64,000 nt of DNA from Corinectria fuckeliana (taxonomy: Eukaryota; Ascomycota; Sordariomycetes; Hypocreales; Nectriaceae): the NCBI GenBank assembly GCA_019137255.1, contig WPDH01000221.1, positions 124,001 through 188,000 on the forward strand, in the 5' to 3' direction. This document shows positions 11,600 to 21,409 of this stretch, piece by piece. The position numbers and the translations under genes were made by a program. Each line of letters starts with the position of its first letter. The first letter of the stretch is position 1. The notes under the pieces were generated by a model, which saw nothing but the letters and a program-made list of their open reading frames with translations, searched no databases and was not told the DNA's origin.

Positions 11600-12451
11600 A
11601 GGTAAGGTGGCTTGGATGTTGGTAAGACTGCGAGTTCGGAAGCAGTAGGCACAACGTTTACCACGTTCTCGTGTCTTTGCATTCGGAAGCTAGAGCAAGG
11701 GCGGCATTGCAGGCCCCGTTTCAATGAATCATCAATCTCCTCTTCTCGCGAAACTTCCCTCTCCCTTGCTTCGGTTTCGATGTGGAGTGGAGGCAGATGG
11801 CTCAGCTAGTCTACTTAGCCTCACAATAAAACAGGTTCCATCTCCATCTCCATCTCCATTCTCCATCTTCAACCTTGCTCGGTTCTGCCGCAAAATCCAC
11901 ATTCGATCACGACCCACGCGCGCGACGCCCCGAGACGATCCCTTGTCCTTCCCGCAGCCGGTCTGTCCGCCTTGAGCTTACAAGGTTCATCCCTTCGTCC
12001 CTTTGACAGCGGTAGCCCTCTTTTCCGTCTGTCGTATTTGACGGGCTGCGTGCTGTCGAGTAGGGTTTTGATTATTATTTAGTTTCGCAGTAGGACTTCC
12101 AAGGGGGCTGGTGGAAATAACTACCTAGTAGGTACCTTGGGTTAGTAGACAAACCGCGCGTGGTAGACGGCTGTGGCTTGCTTGCACGTTGGCAAGTGCC
12201 CGGTGAGGCTTCCACGCGGGCCGGATCATTAGCACTGGCTACCTACTTCTCCTCCGCAAGCCTTGATCCCTCTTCGTGTAAGGAGTCCCTTCTATGCTGT
12301 TGCTACCAGGAGCTTCACTGTCAAGGGTCTGGGCCCTTTACAATAGACAGAATAGCTGTATTCAGCATGCCCAAGTACCCTGGGTTTTTTGGCCAAATTC
12401 TATTTTTGATCCATATCTTCGTAGACAGTATCCTCCCCAACATGATCCTAG

Positions 12452-13714
12452 CTACAGCCTAGATGCAGCACCGTCGTCGTCAACCTCGCCGAACAAGTTC
12501 GTAAACGCGGTATGGACCTCGTCCGTCAAGTCGCTAGCCTGGAGACTACGTCCCTTTTTCGCAAAGGCCAGACGAGAGCATTCCTAAATGACTGTTAGCA
12601 TGCCTTGACTCTAAAGGATCGTGGAAATATGCTGTGCCCAAGGGAAGACGAGGACAAAGGTCATGACAACACTGACCCTCGTAATGGCACTTCCGCCAAA
12701 AACAGCGAGGCCCATCGTCTCGTGCTCCTCGAGAGGACTCTCGCCAACATCCCACAGGCGGTCCAGGTAGGCCTTCCTCCATCCCAGGAGAGTGGCCACC
12801 GCACCCGTCAGCGTATCCCCCTGCCCCCCGCTCCTCTTCCTCCCGCCCACGAGATCGACTGTCAGCGTCGTTTCGCCGTTGGAGACGTAATCGCAGCCGC
12901 CCTTCTGTATGATTGTCACGCCCTGGAGCGCCTTGGCCAGCGCCTCGACCTTGGCCGTCTCGCCGGCGTCTTCTCGCACGTCGAGCCGCAGCGCCTCGCA
13001 CAGCCGGCCGAACTCGACGACGTTGGGCGTCAGCACCGCGCCCGCGTAGCCCCGCACCAGCTCGGGGTTCTTCTGCACGACGAGGAGCGCGTCGGCGTCA
13101 AGCACGATGGGCATGCCGCGGTTGCGGGCCGCGCGGATGACCCGGGCCACGGTGGCCTGCATGAGGGGATCGCGGCCGAGCCCGGGGCCGACAACGAGGA
13201 CGTGGAGCCGTGGGAGCATATCGATGACCTGCGCCGAGATGTGCTCGGGGTCGTGGTCGGTGTCGTTGGTCGCACCCGTGGCTGTCGCGTCCGAAGACTG
13301 GCGCGGGGGCCGTGTCTGGCGCATCAGCGGATGGACCATGAGGTTCGGCGAGTACGTCTTGATGACGGCGGCGGCGGCGGGCGTGCAGATGACGTGGGAC
13401 TGGAAGATATGGTGAGCGATACAACAACCGAGGAAGCCAAGCAAGCAACACGCACCATATCACAGCCCAGCCTCGCACTCGCCATGGCAGAAAAGTATGG
13501 CGCGCCCGTGTAATCCTCACTGCCTCCAATGACGGCCACCCGTCCCAGCTGGCCTGCGGGCGTCAGTACACGACGTTCTGATCGCTCCGGGGCGCAAGGC
13601 ACCCGACGAACCCTTGTGGAAACTCTCCAGCATCGGCGGTATCATCCGCCGGGCGCGAGAAAGAATGTCCTTTGTAGCTGCAGACATGTTTGTCGCGGCG
13701 CCGTCCGTCGACAT
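12452..13714 (-). CDS. NNR2: ATP-dependent (S)-NAD(P)H-hydrate dehydratase
   Basis: This repair enzyme converts the S epimer of hydrated NADH or NADPH back to the usable cofactor with ATP (CARKD/NNRD family, ribokinase-like fold). Four exons read on the minus strand: 13612-13714, 13456-13553, 12677-13399 and 12452-12583, with introns of 58, 56 and 93 nt. Joined they give 351 aa, the usual fungal length. Visible motifs are VAVIGGSEDYTGAPYFSAM across the exon 1-2 region, VVGPGLGRDPLMQ, MPIVLDADALLV, LTPNVVEFGRL, TIIQKGGCDYV and GGRKRSGGQGDTLTGAVA; the GQGD (about 259-262) supplies the catalytic Asp and anion hole in this family. The last exon encodes ECSRLAFAKKGRSLQASDLT, which restores the expected C-terminus. 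A second in-frame ATG at 13687 is a possible alternative start nine codons in. Confidence 0.93.
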
Positions 13715-14414
13715 GTCCGGAGCGTAGCAGTGAAGGAGAAAGCTCTCGATCTTGGGAGGCGAGAGGGGTGTTTGGACGGATGAGGGTGGAGTGATGGTTC
13801 TTTTGGGTGGACGGGTTGGAGGAATTCAGCAATAAAGAGAGATGTAGAAGCCCTGAAATGATCCTTTGAGGGTCAACGAGCTTTAATACCTGTAGTCGCC
13901 ACTGCGCGCACTGCGCAAACTTGAAGTGTTATTGGCGAAGTTGGTGCTGAAGCTGACATTAACATGATGTCACAATTGGAGAAGCTTCGCGGGGACACGC
14001 GCCACAGCCGACATCGCTACAGCCCCATAGGGTTCTGGACAGAGCTCGAGATATGATGCTAGGCGTGTACATATTGTGCCGGGAATAGTGTCCCGAGACT
14101 GTACTGATTTACTGCTAGGGGGTAATAATGTTGCTTTCAATCAAATGCCTGGCCTAGAAATAATGTCATAAATGCTTGAGACTATATCATGAAGGCTTGA
14201 GACTATTGGGCTTGAAACTCTGCTAGGGCTTTAAGACTTTGTCCAGGCCGCTGATAGGACCGCTGTTCAACTAGCTGCATCGCGCAAAAGGCAGGCCCCC
14301 AACGGTGCGATGCACCATTAAAGGCAATTTCGATAGATTGATAGATGGATTAATTAAAGAAATAAAAAGGCACAGCTTTGAGGGATAGAACAGGGTTTTT
14401 TACGGATTACAATT
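13715..14414. other. Intergenic spacer leading into repeat island
   Basis: The first about 150 bp are the likely promoter of the NAD(P)H-hydrate dehydratase gene. The rest becomes progressively AT-rich towards 14340-14400, with TTGAGACTAT-like short repeats around 14175-14215. No gene was seen. Confidence 0.5.
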
Positions 14415-14694
14415 GAGTCGTGCTATTCGGGTTGTACTGTATCTTTATTCGGGCTATAAACCTAATATTCTTGCCCTTCTTACTATATTATTCGCTTTAA
14501 CACAATTCTAATACTTTAAATGTAATAATACCCTGACTCCCTAACGCTTTAACACTCCTAATACTCTATCTACTTTATTATTATTATTAGCGAGACTATC
14601 ATAAGAGAGAAGATACAATAAAGGCCTGGATAAGCATATAGTATATAATATACAGCCCGACTAGAAATACCATACAGCCCGAATAGCACGACTC
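14415..14694. mobile_element. MITE-like inverted-repeat element, copy A
   Basis: This is a 280-bp AT-rich element bounded by inverted repeats. The left end GAGTCGTGCTATTCGGG continues TTGTA, and the right end is its complement with one mismatch in 22. Each end also holds a second inner ATTCGGGCT/AGCCCGACT block about 22 bp inside. The interior is non-coding. It matches copies B and C in reverse orientation (it shares the complement of the GTCAGGGAGT interior motif). The size, short terminal repeats and lack of coding capacity fit a miniature inverted-repeat transposable element; a target-site duplication is not clear. Confidence 0.75.
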
Positions 14695-14719
14695 TTCTTT
14701 ATTTCCCCCACCTCCTGAG

Positions 14720-15652
14720 GTTCGCCGAATGCAATCGGTTGACGCAGTACATACACCCATTGAGGTTCACTAGCCATTAGCTCGCAAGGGACAGGGAGCG
14801 GAACGACCAGTTTGGCATCGACAGGACAGTTTTGAATGAGACACGAGCCAGGGACCTGGTAGGTCAGATCGTCTTACAGGCCGTAAAGATAGACGCCGCT
14901 ATGCAATTCAAACTGCTACCCGTTTCAATGCCGGGGACGATAAAGTATGGCCAAGAGATGTAGATAATGCCCGAGCCCCTTCGCCGTCACTTCACAAGAT
15001 CTGCCTCCTCAATGATATTAAAACTATTAGCCTCCCATCTTACTTCGGCAGAGCAAACACAATACAGGCTCTGGGAGTCCCTACGCCGTTCCTATCCATC
15101 TGGAGACCTCTTTTCAACCCCCCTCGCCTGGTGGACCTCTCCCCCCCAGAAGTCTACTGGCGACCACAGCGAAAGCATCCACTGGTGGCATTGACTGAAG
15201 GAGCGGAAATGGTTGGACCTGTGTTCGACGATGTGACTGAGGTACCGGTTCATGAGTGGCGCGCTGTCAGGATATATGGGTCGGTGGAAGAGGTCAAACT
15301 ACATACATCGACATTCATGCCAGATAGGGGACTGACCCCCTACATCCGGGAGCAGCTGCGAATTCGAAGCGACGATCGCATCCAGGCCATCGCCCGTCTG
15401 AAGATACCAATTGAGGACTTGTATTTTTTGGCAGACGAATTGACATTTCGATGGCAGGGAATCAGGGCATGGAGACTAAGTTGGAGACAGCCGCCAGAGA
15501 GAGTCGACTAGGGCAGTTGGGAATTCGACCACCACCCCTTCTGCCTGCCTCAAAAGTTGTCAGTATTGAGGAGGTGGACGTCACATCTGATGAATGGGGA
15601 GCACGACACATAGAGATACAGAAGAATCTGCTGGATGACGACACTTGACGGA
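14720..15652 (+). pseudogene. Decayed coding relic (unknown family), frameshifted
   Basis: This plus-strand sequence has coding-like composition but is broken. One frame, from about 14770, reads a segment including ARDLVGQIVLQAVKIDAAMQ and ends at a TAG near 14960. Another frame is open from 14840 to 15511 with no ATG before 15200 and contains VDLSPPEVYWRPQRKHPLVA, EVPVHEWRAVRIYG and IARLKIPIEDLYFLADELTF. A third frame takes over around 15480 and runs to 15648 (SKVVSIEEVDVTSDEWGARH). I do not recognise the family. The pieces together suggest one gene of at least 280 codons with two frame changes, or unrecognised introns. It begins 26 bp after inverted-repeat element copy A. Confidence 0.45.
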
Positions 15653-15860
15653 AGTTGCTGGGCCTGATTCGAGGGGTCATTCCGCGAAGTGGTGACTGGG
15701 CGGTCATGGAGTCATGTCTGGAGCTTCGATCAGGCTCCCATGTTGGGGTACTAAAGGGGCAGATGGCGACAATCCAGGCTGATCTGATAGTCCCCTTGGC
15801 GAGAATGAGTCGAGTGGTGATGGGCACCACGACCGCGACTGACGCCAGGATGGTGTCTGT

Positions 15861-15917
15861 CCTGAAGCCCTGAAGCCCTGAAGCCCTGAAGCCCTGATGC
15901 CCTGAAGCCCTGATGCC
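15861..15917. repeat. Nine-bp tandem repeat CCTGAAGCC
   Basis: About six tandem copies of a 9-bp unit occur here, two of them with GAT in place of GAA. They lie just past the decayed reading frame. Confidence 0.9.
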
Positions 15918-16295
15918 TCTATTGTTCAAGTCCCAAATTCGCATTGGCTTTTATGTGAGGTTGAGCAGGCCCCTCATTTGCTAGCCGTTAGTAACTTAGG
16001 GGAGTTAATGGATACGTCTTCGACAGGTTTCGCTTAACGTAGCTTCAAACGGCCTGCCCTCGTCTCTAAACCGACTGGTTAGGTTCTGCTCCGTTCTAAA
16101 CGCAACAGATAAGAGATTGTATAGAAGTTCTTTGACTTTCGCTATGTTCCCAGGAACGAGCATATTTTCGTAGAGAACTACCAGAGGGTTGGGCACCACA
16201 TCGCAGCCTGGCTCGGTCCTCACTAGACCCCCAGGCAAGGTGTCTGAGTGTAAAGAAGAAAGAAAGAAGAAAGTTAGGGCTATATAAAATGAACA

Positions 16296-17189
16296 TTAGG
16301 GTATTAGGGGGGCAATAGTAGCTTGTCCGTTCTGTGACTCGGTATCATTTCGATGGTACGCCTGTTGCTGGTTCCAGGACCCTGAGCTGGGCTAGACAGG
16401 GCGAGTTTAAGGCGCTTGAGAGGAGGGCTGAGGTGGGGGTAGGGCGAACCGAACTTGCTGAGGGGAGGGGGTGTGTTTCGGGCCAGCAAAGGTCGTCATG
16501 GGGTTCCAGGCTGGAAACGATCCAGACACCCCAGTATACATCGCTGCCAGGTGGCTTGTCTGACAATAATGTCCAGCATCAGTAGCCAACTTCTCGGCAA
16601 TCTGTCCAGCTACAATCTCATCTGTGGACATTCCCATCTAGCGAGACACGAAGCGCTCCAACCTCTCCATTCGCATTCGGTCGGCCTCATCCTGAGCCAA
16701 CCTGGCTCGGTCCCTCGTGACCTTCTGGGCTCGCTGCACACAGTCAAGTGCCGTCCGCAAGCTAGGGGCAGACAGTGCTGATTGGTTGACTGCTTCCTTG
16801 CGAAGTTGGTGGTCCGCCAAGCTGGATATAAACCTTGCAACTCTGTTGTTCTAAGGCTACATCAGCCTGGATGATGTCCTCTCAATCACATTGGATAGGT
16901 ACCGTTCTTAAAGGGCCATAGTGACCGTATTGACGTCGTCTTTAGTGACGATAGCATTGGCATCTTCCAACTTTGAGAAGATAGGTTGTAAGGTCAATAA
17001 GCTGTCGAGGAAGGTAGCAGCCACACTATCCACCAGCACATCAATAACCCTCAAAGTAACACTAAGAGCAGGGTGATGCCCTCTAGCATCCTCGATAGCC
17101 CAGTCTAATTTAGCCAGCCAGCCAGCAGCAGCACCTATCCCATCAAAGGACGTTTCTACCAATAATACCAACAGGCTTGATGGTAGTGG
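16296..17189 (-). pseudogene. RIP-like pseudogene of unknown family
   Basis: A single minus-strand frame spans about 290 codons and is interrupted by stops at 16908, 16857, 16851, 16638, 16407 and 16392 (lower coordinate of each). All are TAA or TAG, which one C-to-T change would make from a glutamine codon. Between them the protein looks real: GAAAGWLAKLDWAIEDARGH, LDSLLTLQPIFSKLEDANAI, SALSAPSLRTALDCVQRAQK and AEKLATDAGHYCQTSHLAAM, then a proline-rich tail. I do not recognise the family. It lies in the same repeat island as element copy A and is probably a repeat-associated gene inactivated by repeat-induced point mutation. Confidence 0.55.
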
Positions 17190-18042
17190 GCTTCATCTAG
17201 TCCTCAGCAGTGCATCACTGCGCATCTATGCCACGGCAGCAAGACAAGGTGGCAACAGTCTCAAACAAACGTGAAAGGGCAGGTTGACTTTAAGATCAGA
17301 CAAAGGACAATTCAGGTACCCAGCTCCCACTCAGACAGGACTGACGTGGAGATACTAGCGTGGTCGCCCCTGTCCATGGACGTCCTTGGGCCCGGGGCTG
17401 ACGGCCGTAGCCGCTGGTCACCATGCCAGCGACAGGTCCCACCGCGAATTGCCTTGTCGTTGGGCCAAGCTGTGCAAGATCCCTGGCGCTGTTGCGCACC
17501 GCATTTCTCAGGCACTAACATGCCTATGCCAACCCGGGTAATGCCGGTCGGTCGGAGGTGCGGGAGTTGCTAGAGATGCGGTCGGCGCTGGCAACGCTGC
17601 ACCAGGAGCGAGGCCTTATCTGGTCCCCGGATCTCTCCAGACGCAATGGCCAAATCTCTAAAACAGATCTGTTATGCCCAATTGCCAGTGCCGCGTCGCC
17701 GCAACTCGTCGTCCGGTTGGCCGACGGCCTTGTCGGACGTGGCCTCGGCTGACGAAGTGAAGCTCCGAAATGGGAGCCGCTAACAATAAGCTAAATAATT
17801 GTTAAGGCTGCCTCGGGATTTCCAGGCAAAACCGCGCAGTGGGCCCTGATTGGGCGGTCGGACCAGCTGAGCCCCACTCTCTCCCTCAGACAGACTCTGC
17901 TCTCCATCACTGTCCTTTCTCAAAAATCTCCATTTGCTCTCCCGCAAAGGCAGCTACAACTCCCCAATCTCCCCTCCCTCCAATTGCACCTTGTTGCAAT
18001 TGCTCTCCTTTCATCTCCAAAACCTCCCGTGCCTCTCTTAAT
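17190..18042. other. Spacer and 5' leader of ATP1
   Basis: No gene was seen. The segment 17190-17760 has mixed composition with short frames only. From about 17870 to the ATP1 start the plus strand is strongly pyrimidine-rich (repeated CTCTC, CTCCC, CCAATCTC), typical of the leader of a highly expressed fungal housekeeping gene. Confidence 0.5.
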
Positions 18043-20358
18043 ATGTTCCGGAACGCCCTCCGACAGTCGACGCGCGCCGTCGGCGCCGTCTCTGCTGCTG
18101 GCAGAGTCGCCGCGGTAAGTGTGCTCCCGAGCCCCGAACCGGCCTCACGGCCGTCGACCATCGACCCCCGCCCCAAAACATCGTGTATCCATCGGCAAAA
18201 CATCGTGGGAGCTCAATTGGATAGTTGGACCATCATCCAATACATCCAATTAGCTTTTTAAAGCTGTTTGCTGCTGCTGTCGATACCCGCCTGGCCGTAG
18301 GATTTTCGGGCTTCGGCTAACTTGTTTTTCGCCTCAGACTCGAAATGCCGCACCCGCAGCATTCAACGCTGTCCGATCCTACGCCTCCGACGCCAAGGCC
18401 GCTCCTACCGAGGTTTCTTCCATCCTCGAGCAGCGAATTCGAGGTATCCAGGAGGAGTCCGGTCTCGCCGAGACTGGCCGTGTCCTCTCCATCGGGTATG
18501 TGGAGCTTCGAGAGCACCCGGAACCCGGACACAGCTGGCTTCGAGCAAGCTCGTCCATTATGGGGCATTGGGAAACGCAATTGGGGGTCAACTCGACTGA
18601 CATTTTCTCTAGTGATGGTATCGCCCGTGTGCACGGCTTGGCCAACGTCCAGGCTGAGGAGCTTGTCGAGTATGTTATGAGCGAAATCTGGAACGACATG
18701 ACGGTTCACCTGGAAGCTAACGAGCTGTAGGTTCGCATCTGGCGTCAAGGGCATGTGCATGAACCTCGAGGCCGGCCAGGTCGGTGTTGTGCTGTTCGGT
18801 TCCGATCGTCTCGTCAAGGAGGGTGAGACCGTCAGGCGTACCGGCGAGATTGTAAGCTTCACCTTCGATTGCAAGCCGTTGCACACTAGTCCATCGTGAC
18901 GAAGGCTAACCCGCAACCAAAGGTGGATGTCCCCGTTGGTCCCGAGATGCTCGGTCGTGTCGTCGACGCTCTCGGCAACCCCATTGATGGCAAGGGCCCC
19001 ATCAAGACCACCGAGAAGCGCCGTGCCCAGCTCAAGGCTCCCGGCATTCTGCCTCGCCAGTCCGTCAACGAGCCCGTCCAGACTGGTCTCAAGTCCATCG
19101 ACGCCATGGTCCCCATTGGCCGTGGTCAGCGTGAGTTGATCATTGGTGATCGTCAGACTGGCAAGACCGCCGTCGGTCTCGACACCATCCTCAACCAGAA
19201 GCGATGGAACGACGGAAACGACGAGTCCAAGAAGCTTTACTGTATCTACGTCGCCGTTGGCCAGAAGCGATCCACCGTCGCCCAGCTTGTCAAGACCCTC
19301 GAGGAGAACGACGCCATGAAGTACTCCATTATCGTCGCTGCCACTGCCTCCGAGGCCGCTCCTCTCCAGTACCTCGCTCCCTTCACTGGTATGCTTAACC
19401 CTTCTCTTGGTCCTTCTTTCCTTGAGTTCTCCTTCTTTCCTTGAGATCACTTTCTTTCCTGCTTCATGATGCATCGCCCACGCCATCTCGAGACTGTTCA
19501 CGCTTCACATGATCTACAACAACATTTAGACATTCAGACAACTCTAGCATCAAATACTAACTACTTTGAAAAGGTGCTACATTAGGTGAGTGGTTTCGCG
19601 ATAATGGCAAGCACTCTCTGGTCATCTTCGACGATCTGTCCAAGCAGGCCGTGGCCTACCGACAGATGTCCCTGCTTCTCCGTCGCCCCCCCGGCCGTGA
19701 GGCTTACCCCGGTGATGTCTTCTACCTCCACTCTCGTCTTCTCGAGCGTGCTGCCAAGATGAACATCAAGCTTGGTGGTGGTTCCATGACTGCCCTTCCC
19801 ATCATTGAGACCCAGGGCGGTGATGTGTCCGCCTACATTCCCACCAACGTCATTTCCATCACTGATGGCCAGATCTTCCTGGAGGCCGAGCTCTTCTACA
19901 AGGGTATCCGACCCGCCATCAACGTCGGTCTCTCCGTCTCCCGTGTCGGTTCCGCTGCGCAGGTCAAGGCCATGAAGCAGGTCGCTGGTTCCCTGAAGCT
20001 GTTCTTGGCTCAGTACCGTGAGGTTGCCGCCTTCGCCCAGTTCGGTTCCGATTTGGATGCCGCCACCAAGCAGACCCTCAACCGTGGTGAGCGTCTGACC
20101 GAGCTCCTCAAGCAGAAGCAGTACTCTCCCATGGCCGTCAACGAGATGGTTCCCCTCATCTTCGCCGGTGTCAACGGTTTCCTCGACAACGTCCCCGTCG
20201 ACAAGATCCTCACTTGGGAGTCCGACTACCTTGCCCACCTCAAGACCAACGAGTCTGAGCTCCTGGCCACCATCGACAAGGAGGGTGCCCTCAGCAAGGA
20301 TCTCGAGGCCAAGCTCCGCGACGTGACCCAGTCCTTCATCAAGAGCTTCCTGGCTTAA
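18043..20358 (+). CDS. ATP1: Mitochondrial F1 ATP synthase subunit alpha
   Basis: This is a subunit of the alpha3-beta3 hexamer of the F1 part of ATP synthase in the mitochondrial matrix. Six exons join in frame to 552 aa: 18043-18114, 18338-18495, 18613-18669, 18731-18851, 18923-19388 and 19574-20358. Introns are 223, 117, 61, 71 and 185 nt. The N-terminus MFRNALRQSTRAVGAVSAAG is a typical Arg/Ser-rich mitochondrial presequence, ending before the mature segment around AVRSYASDAK. The nucleotide-binding P-loop GDRQTGKT is at 211-218, and the conserved LSVSRVGSA holds the arginine finger near residue 415. Intron density is higher towards the 5' end. An extra in-frame acceptor 12 nt into exon 6 is noted under findings. 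The gene stands alone between two repeat islands. Confidence 0.96.
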
Positions 20359-21018
20359 ACCATAATCAAAAGCATCATGCGCGGAGCATAATGGGGGCTT
20401 TTGGGGATGTTGCTGTCTATACCGAAGTACTGTAGTTGTTTTTTTCCCTCTTGCGGAGGGAATAGTCGAGGGATTGCGCCTGACGGAGCGACGGGATGAG
20501 TTGAGGGAGATTCGCCGCCTGTCGTATTGCCACTTGTAAAATAGAGCATAAAACTCAATGAACGCCCTCGATTCCTTTTGTTCATATTACCTTTGTGAGG
20601 AATTGTGACTTAGTATTTATGAGGCTCTGCCGCTAGATTGTACCTTTGGTACGTACCCAAGCGGGCGAGGAGAGGTTTTGGACAGTGGTCAAGGCATTAG
20701 GGGGTTAACATAGAATCTCACAACCTAGCACTAACTACTAAGGCCTAGCAGATAGTGCGACTCTGATCCGAGACCAGTCTCACAGTGGGAGTTGATAAAA
20801 TGCACATACTTGATTTCCTCAAGAAAGCTCTGTTGCAGCTGAAAATGCTGTTGTGATCAATATGCCGTCACGTTTCCCCGAGGTTGACCTGGCTGGGCCG
20901 GGCCCGCACGCGATATTTCCCTTTGGTGCCTTATATACCAGACCCTCAGCAATTGCTTCGACGAGCGCTCTTGCTTGCAATGCCGTAGTGGTTAAATGAA
21001 TGTAATGACTGTAATTGT
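20359..21018. other. ATP1 3' region, no gene seen
   Basis: It holds the ATP1 3' UTR (AT-rich, about 20520-20620) and then nondescript sequence up to the first inverted-repeat element of the second repeat island. No coding frame is supported. Confidence 0.5.
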
Positions 21019-21348
21019 AATTGTCGTGTTACTCGGGCTGTATGATATTTCTAGTCGGGCTGTACATCACGTGCCTGACTCGACATTCACTCTTATCTTC
21101 TCCTTAAATACAGTCTTGTTATAAATAATATCAGAGCAATTAGGGCACTAGGGCGCTAGGATGTTAGACATTAAAGCATTAGAATATTAGAGTATTAAGA
21201 TATTAGAGCATTATAGAGTTTAGGCATAGGGAGTTAGAGCACTAAATAGAGCATAGGGAATTAAGAATGCGATAAAGTGAATAATACGCTAAGTGTGAGT
21301 TTACAGCCCGAATAGATATAGACTAGCACAGCCCAAATAGCACAACTC
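21019..21348. mobile_element. MITE-like inverted-repeat element, copy B
   Basis: The left end reads TTGTCGTGTTACTCGGGCTG and the right end CAGCCCAAATAGCACAACTC, which are imperfect complements. Inner copies of the same motif lie 21051-21063 and 21301-21314. The interior is a run of degenerate about 10-bp units related to AGAGCATTAG, followed by a stretch shared with copy C (AGCACTAAATAGAGCATAGG). It is non-coding. Just after the right end AACTCATAAAG is directly repeated (about 21344-21366). Confidence 0.75.
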
Positions 21349-21409
21349 ATAAAGCAACTCATAAAGAATGAACTGAGCCAAGGTCACAGGTCCAATCGGG
21401 ACCCGCGAG

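Larger units (their letters stand above)
6371..12451. other. Six-kilobase gene-poor intergenic region
   Basis: The first about 1 kb is the upstream region of the 547-aa gene, with GATGCG repeats (6932-6955). The rest contains pyrimidine-rich blocks (9880-10000, 10530-10720, 11220-11330), a GACAA pentamer array (7609-7632) and two palindromes (10456-10471, 11581-11599). Open frames up to 208 codons exist, for instance 9807-10433, but they begin at non-ATG codons and are low-complexity. I see no supported protein gene or tRNA. A non-coding transcript cannot be excluded. Confidence 0.5.

Noticed and set aside
15861..15917. Possible CRISPR-like short repeats
   Set aside because: A simple 9-bp tandem repeat without spacers, in a eukaryotic genome.
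16290..16312. CATTAGGGTATTAGGG, telomere-like repeats
   Set aside because: Only two imperfect TTAGGG units; they match the internal units of the inverted-repeat elements better than a telomere.
19582..20238. Long minus-strand open frames opposite ATP1 exon 6
   Set aside because: Antisense shadow of a highly codon-biased gene.
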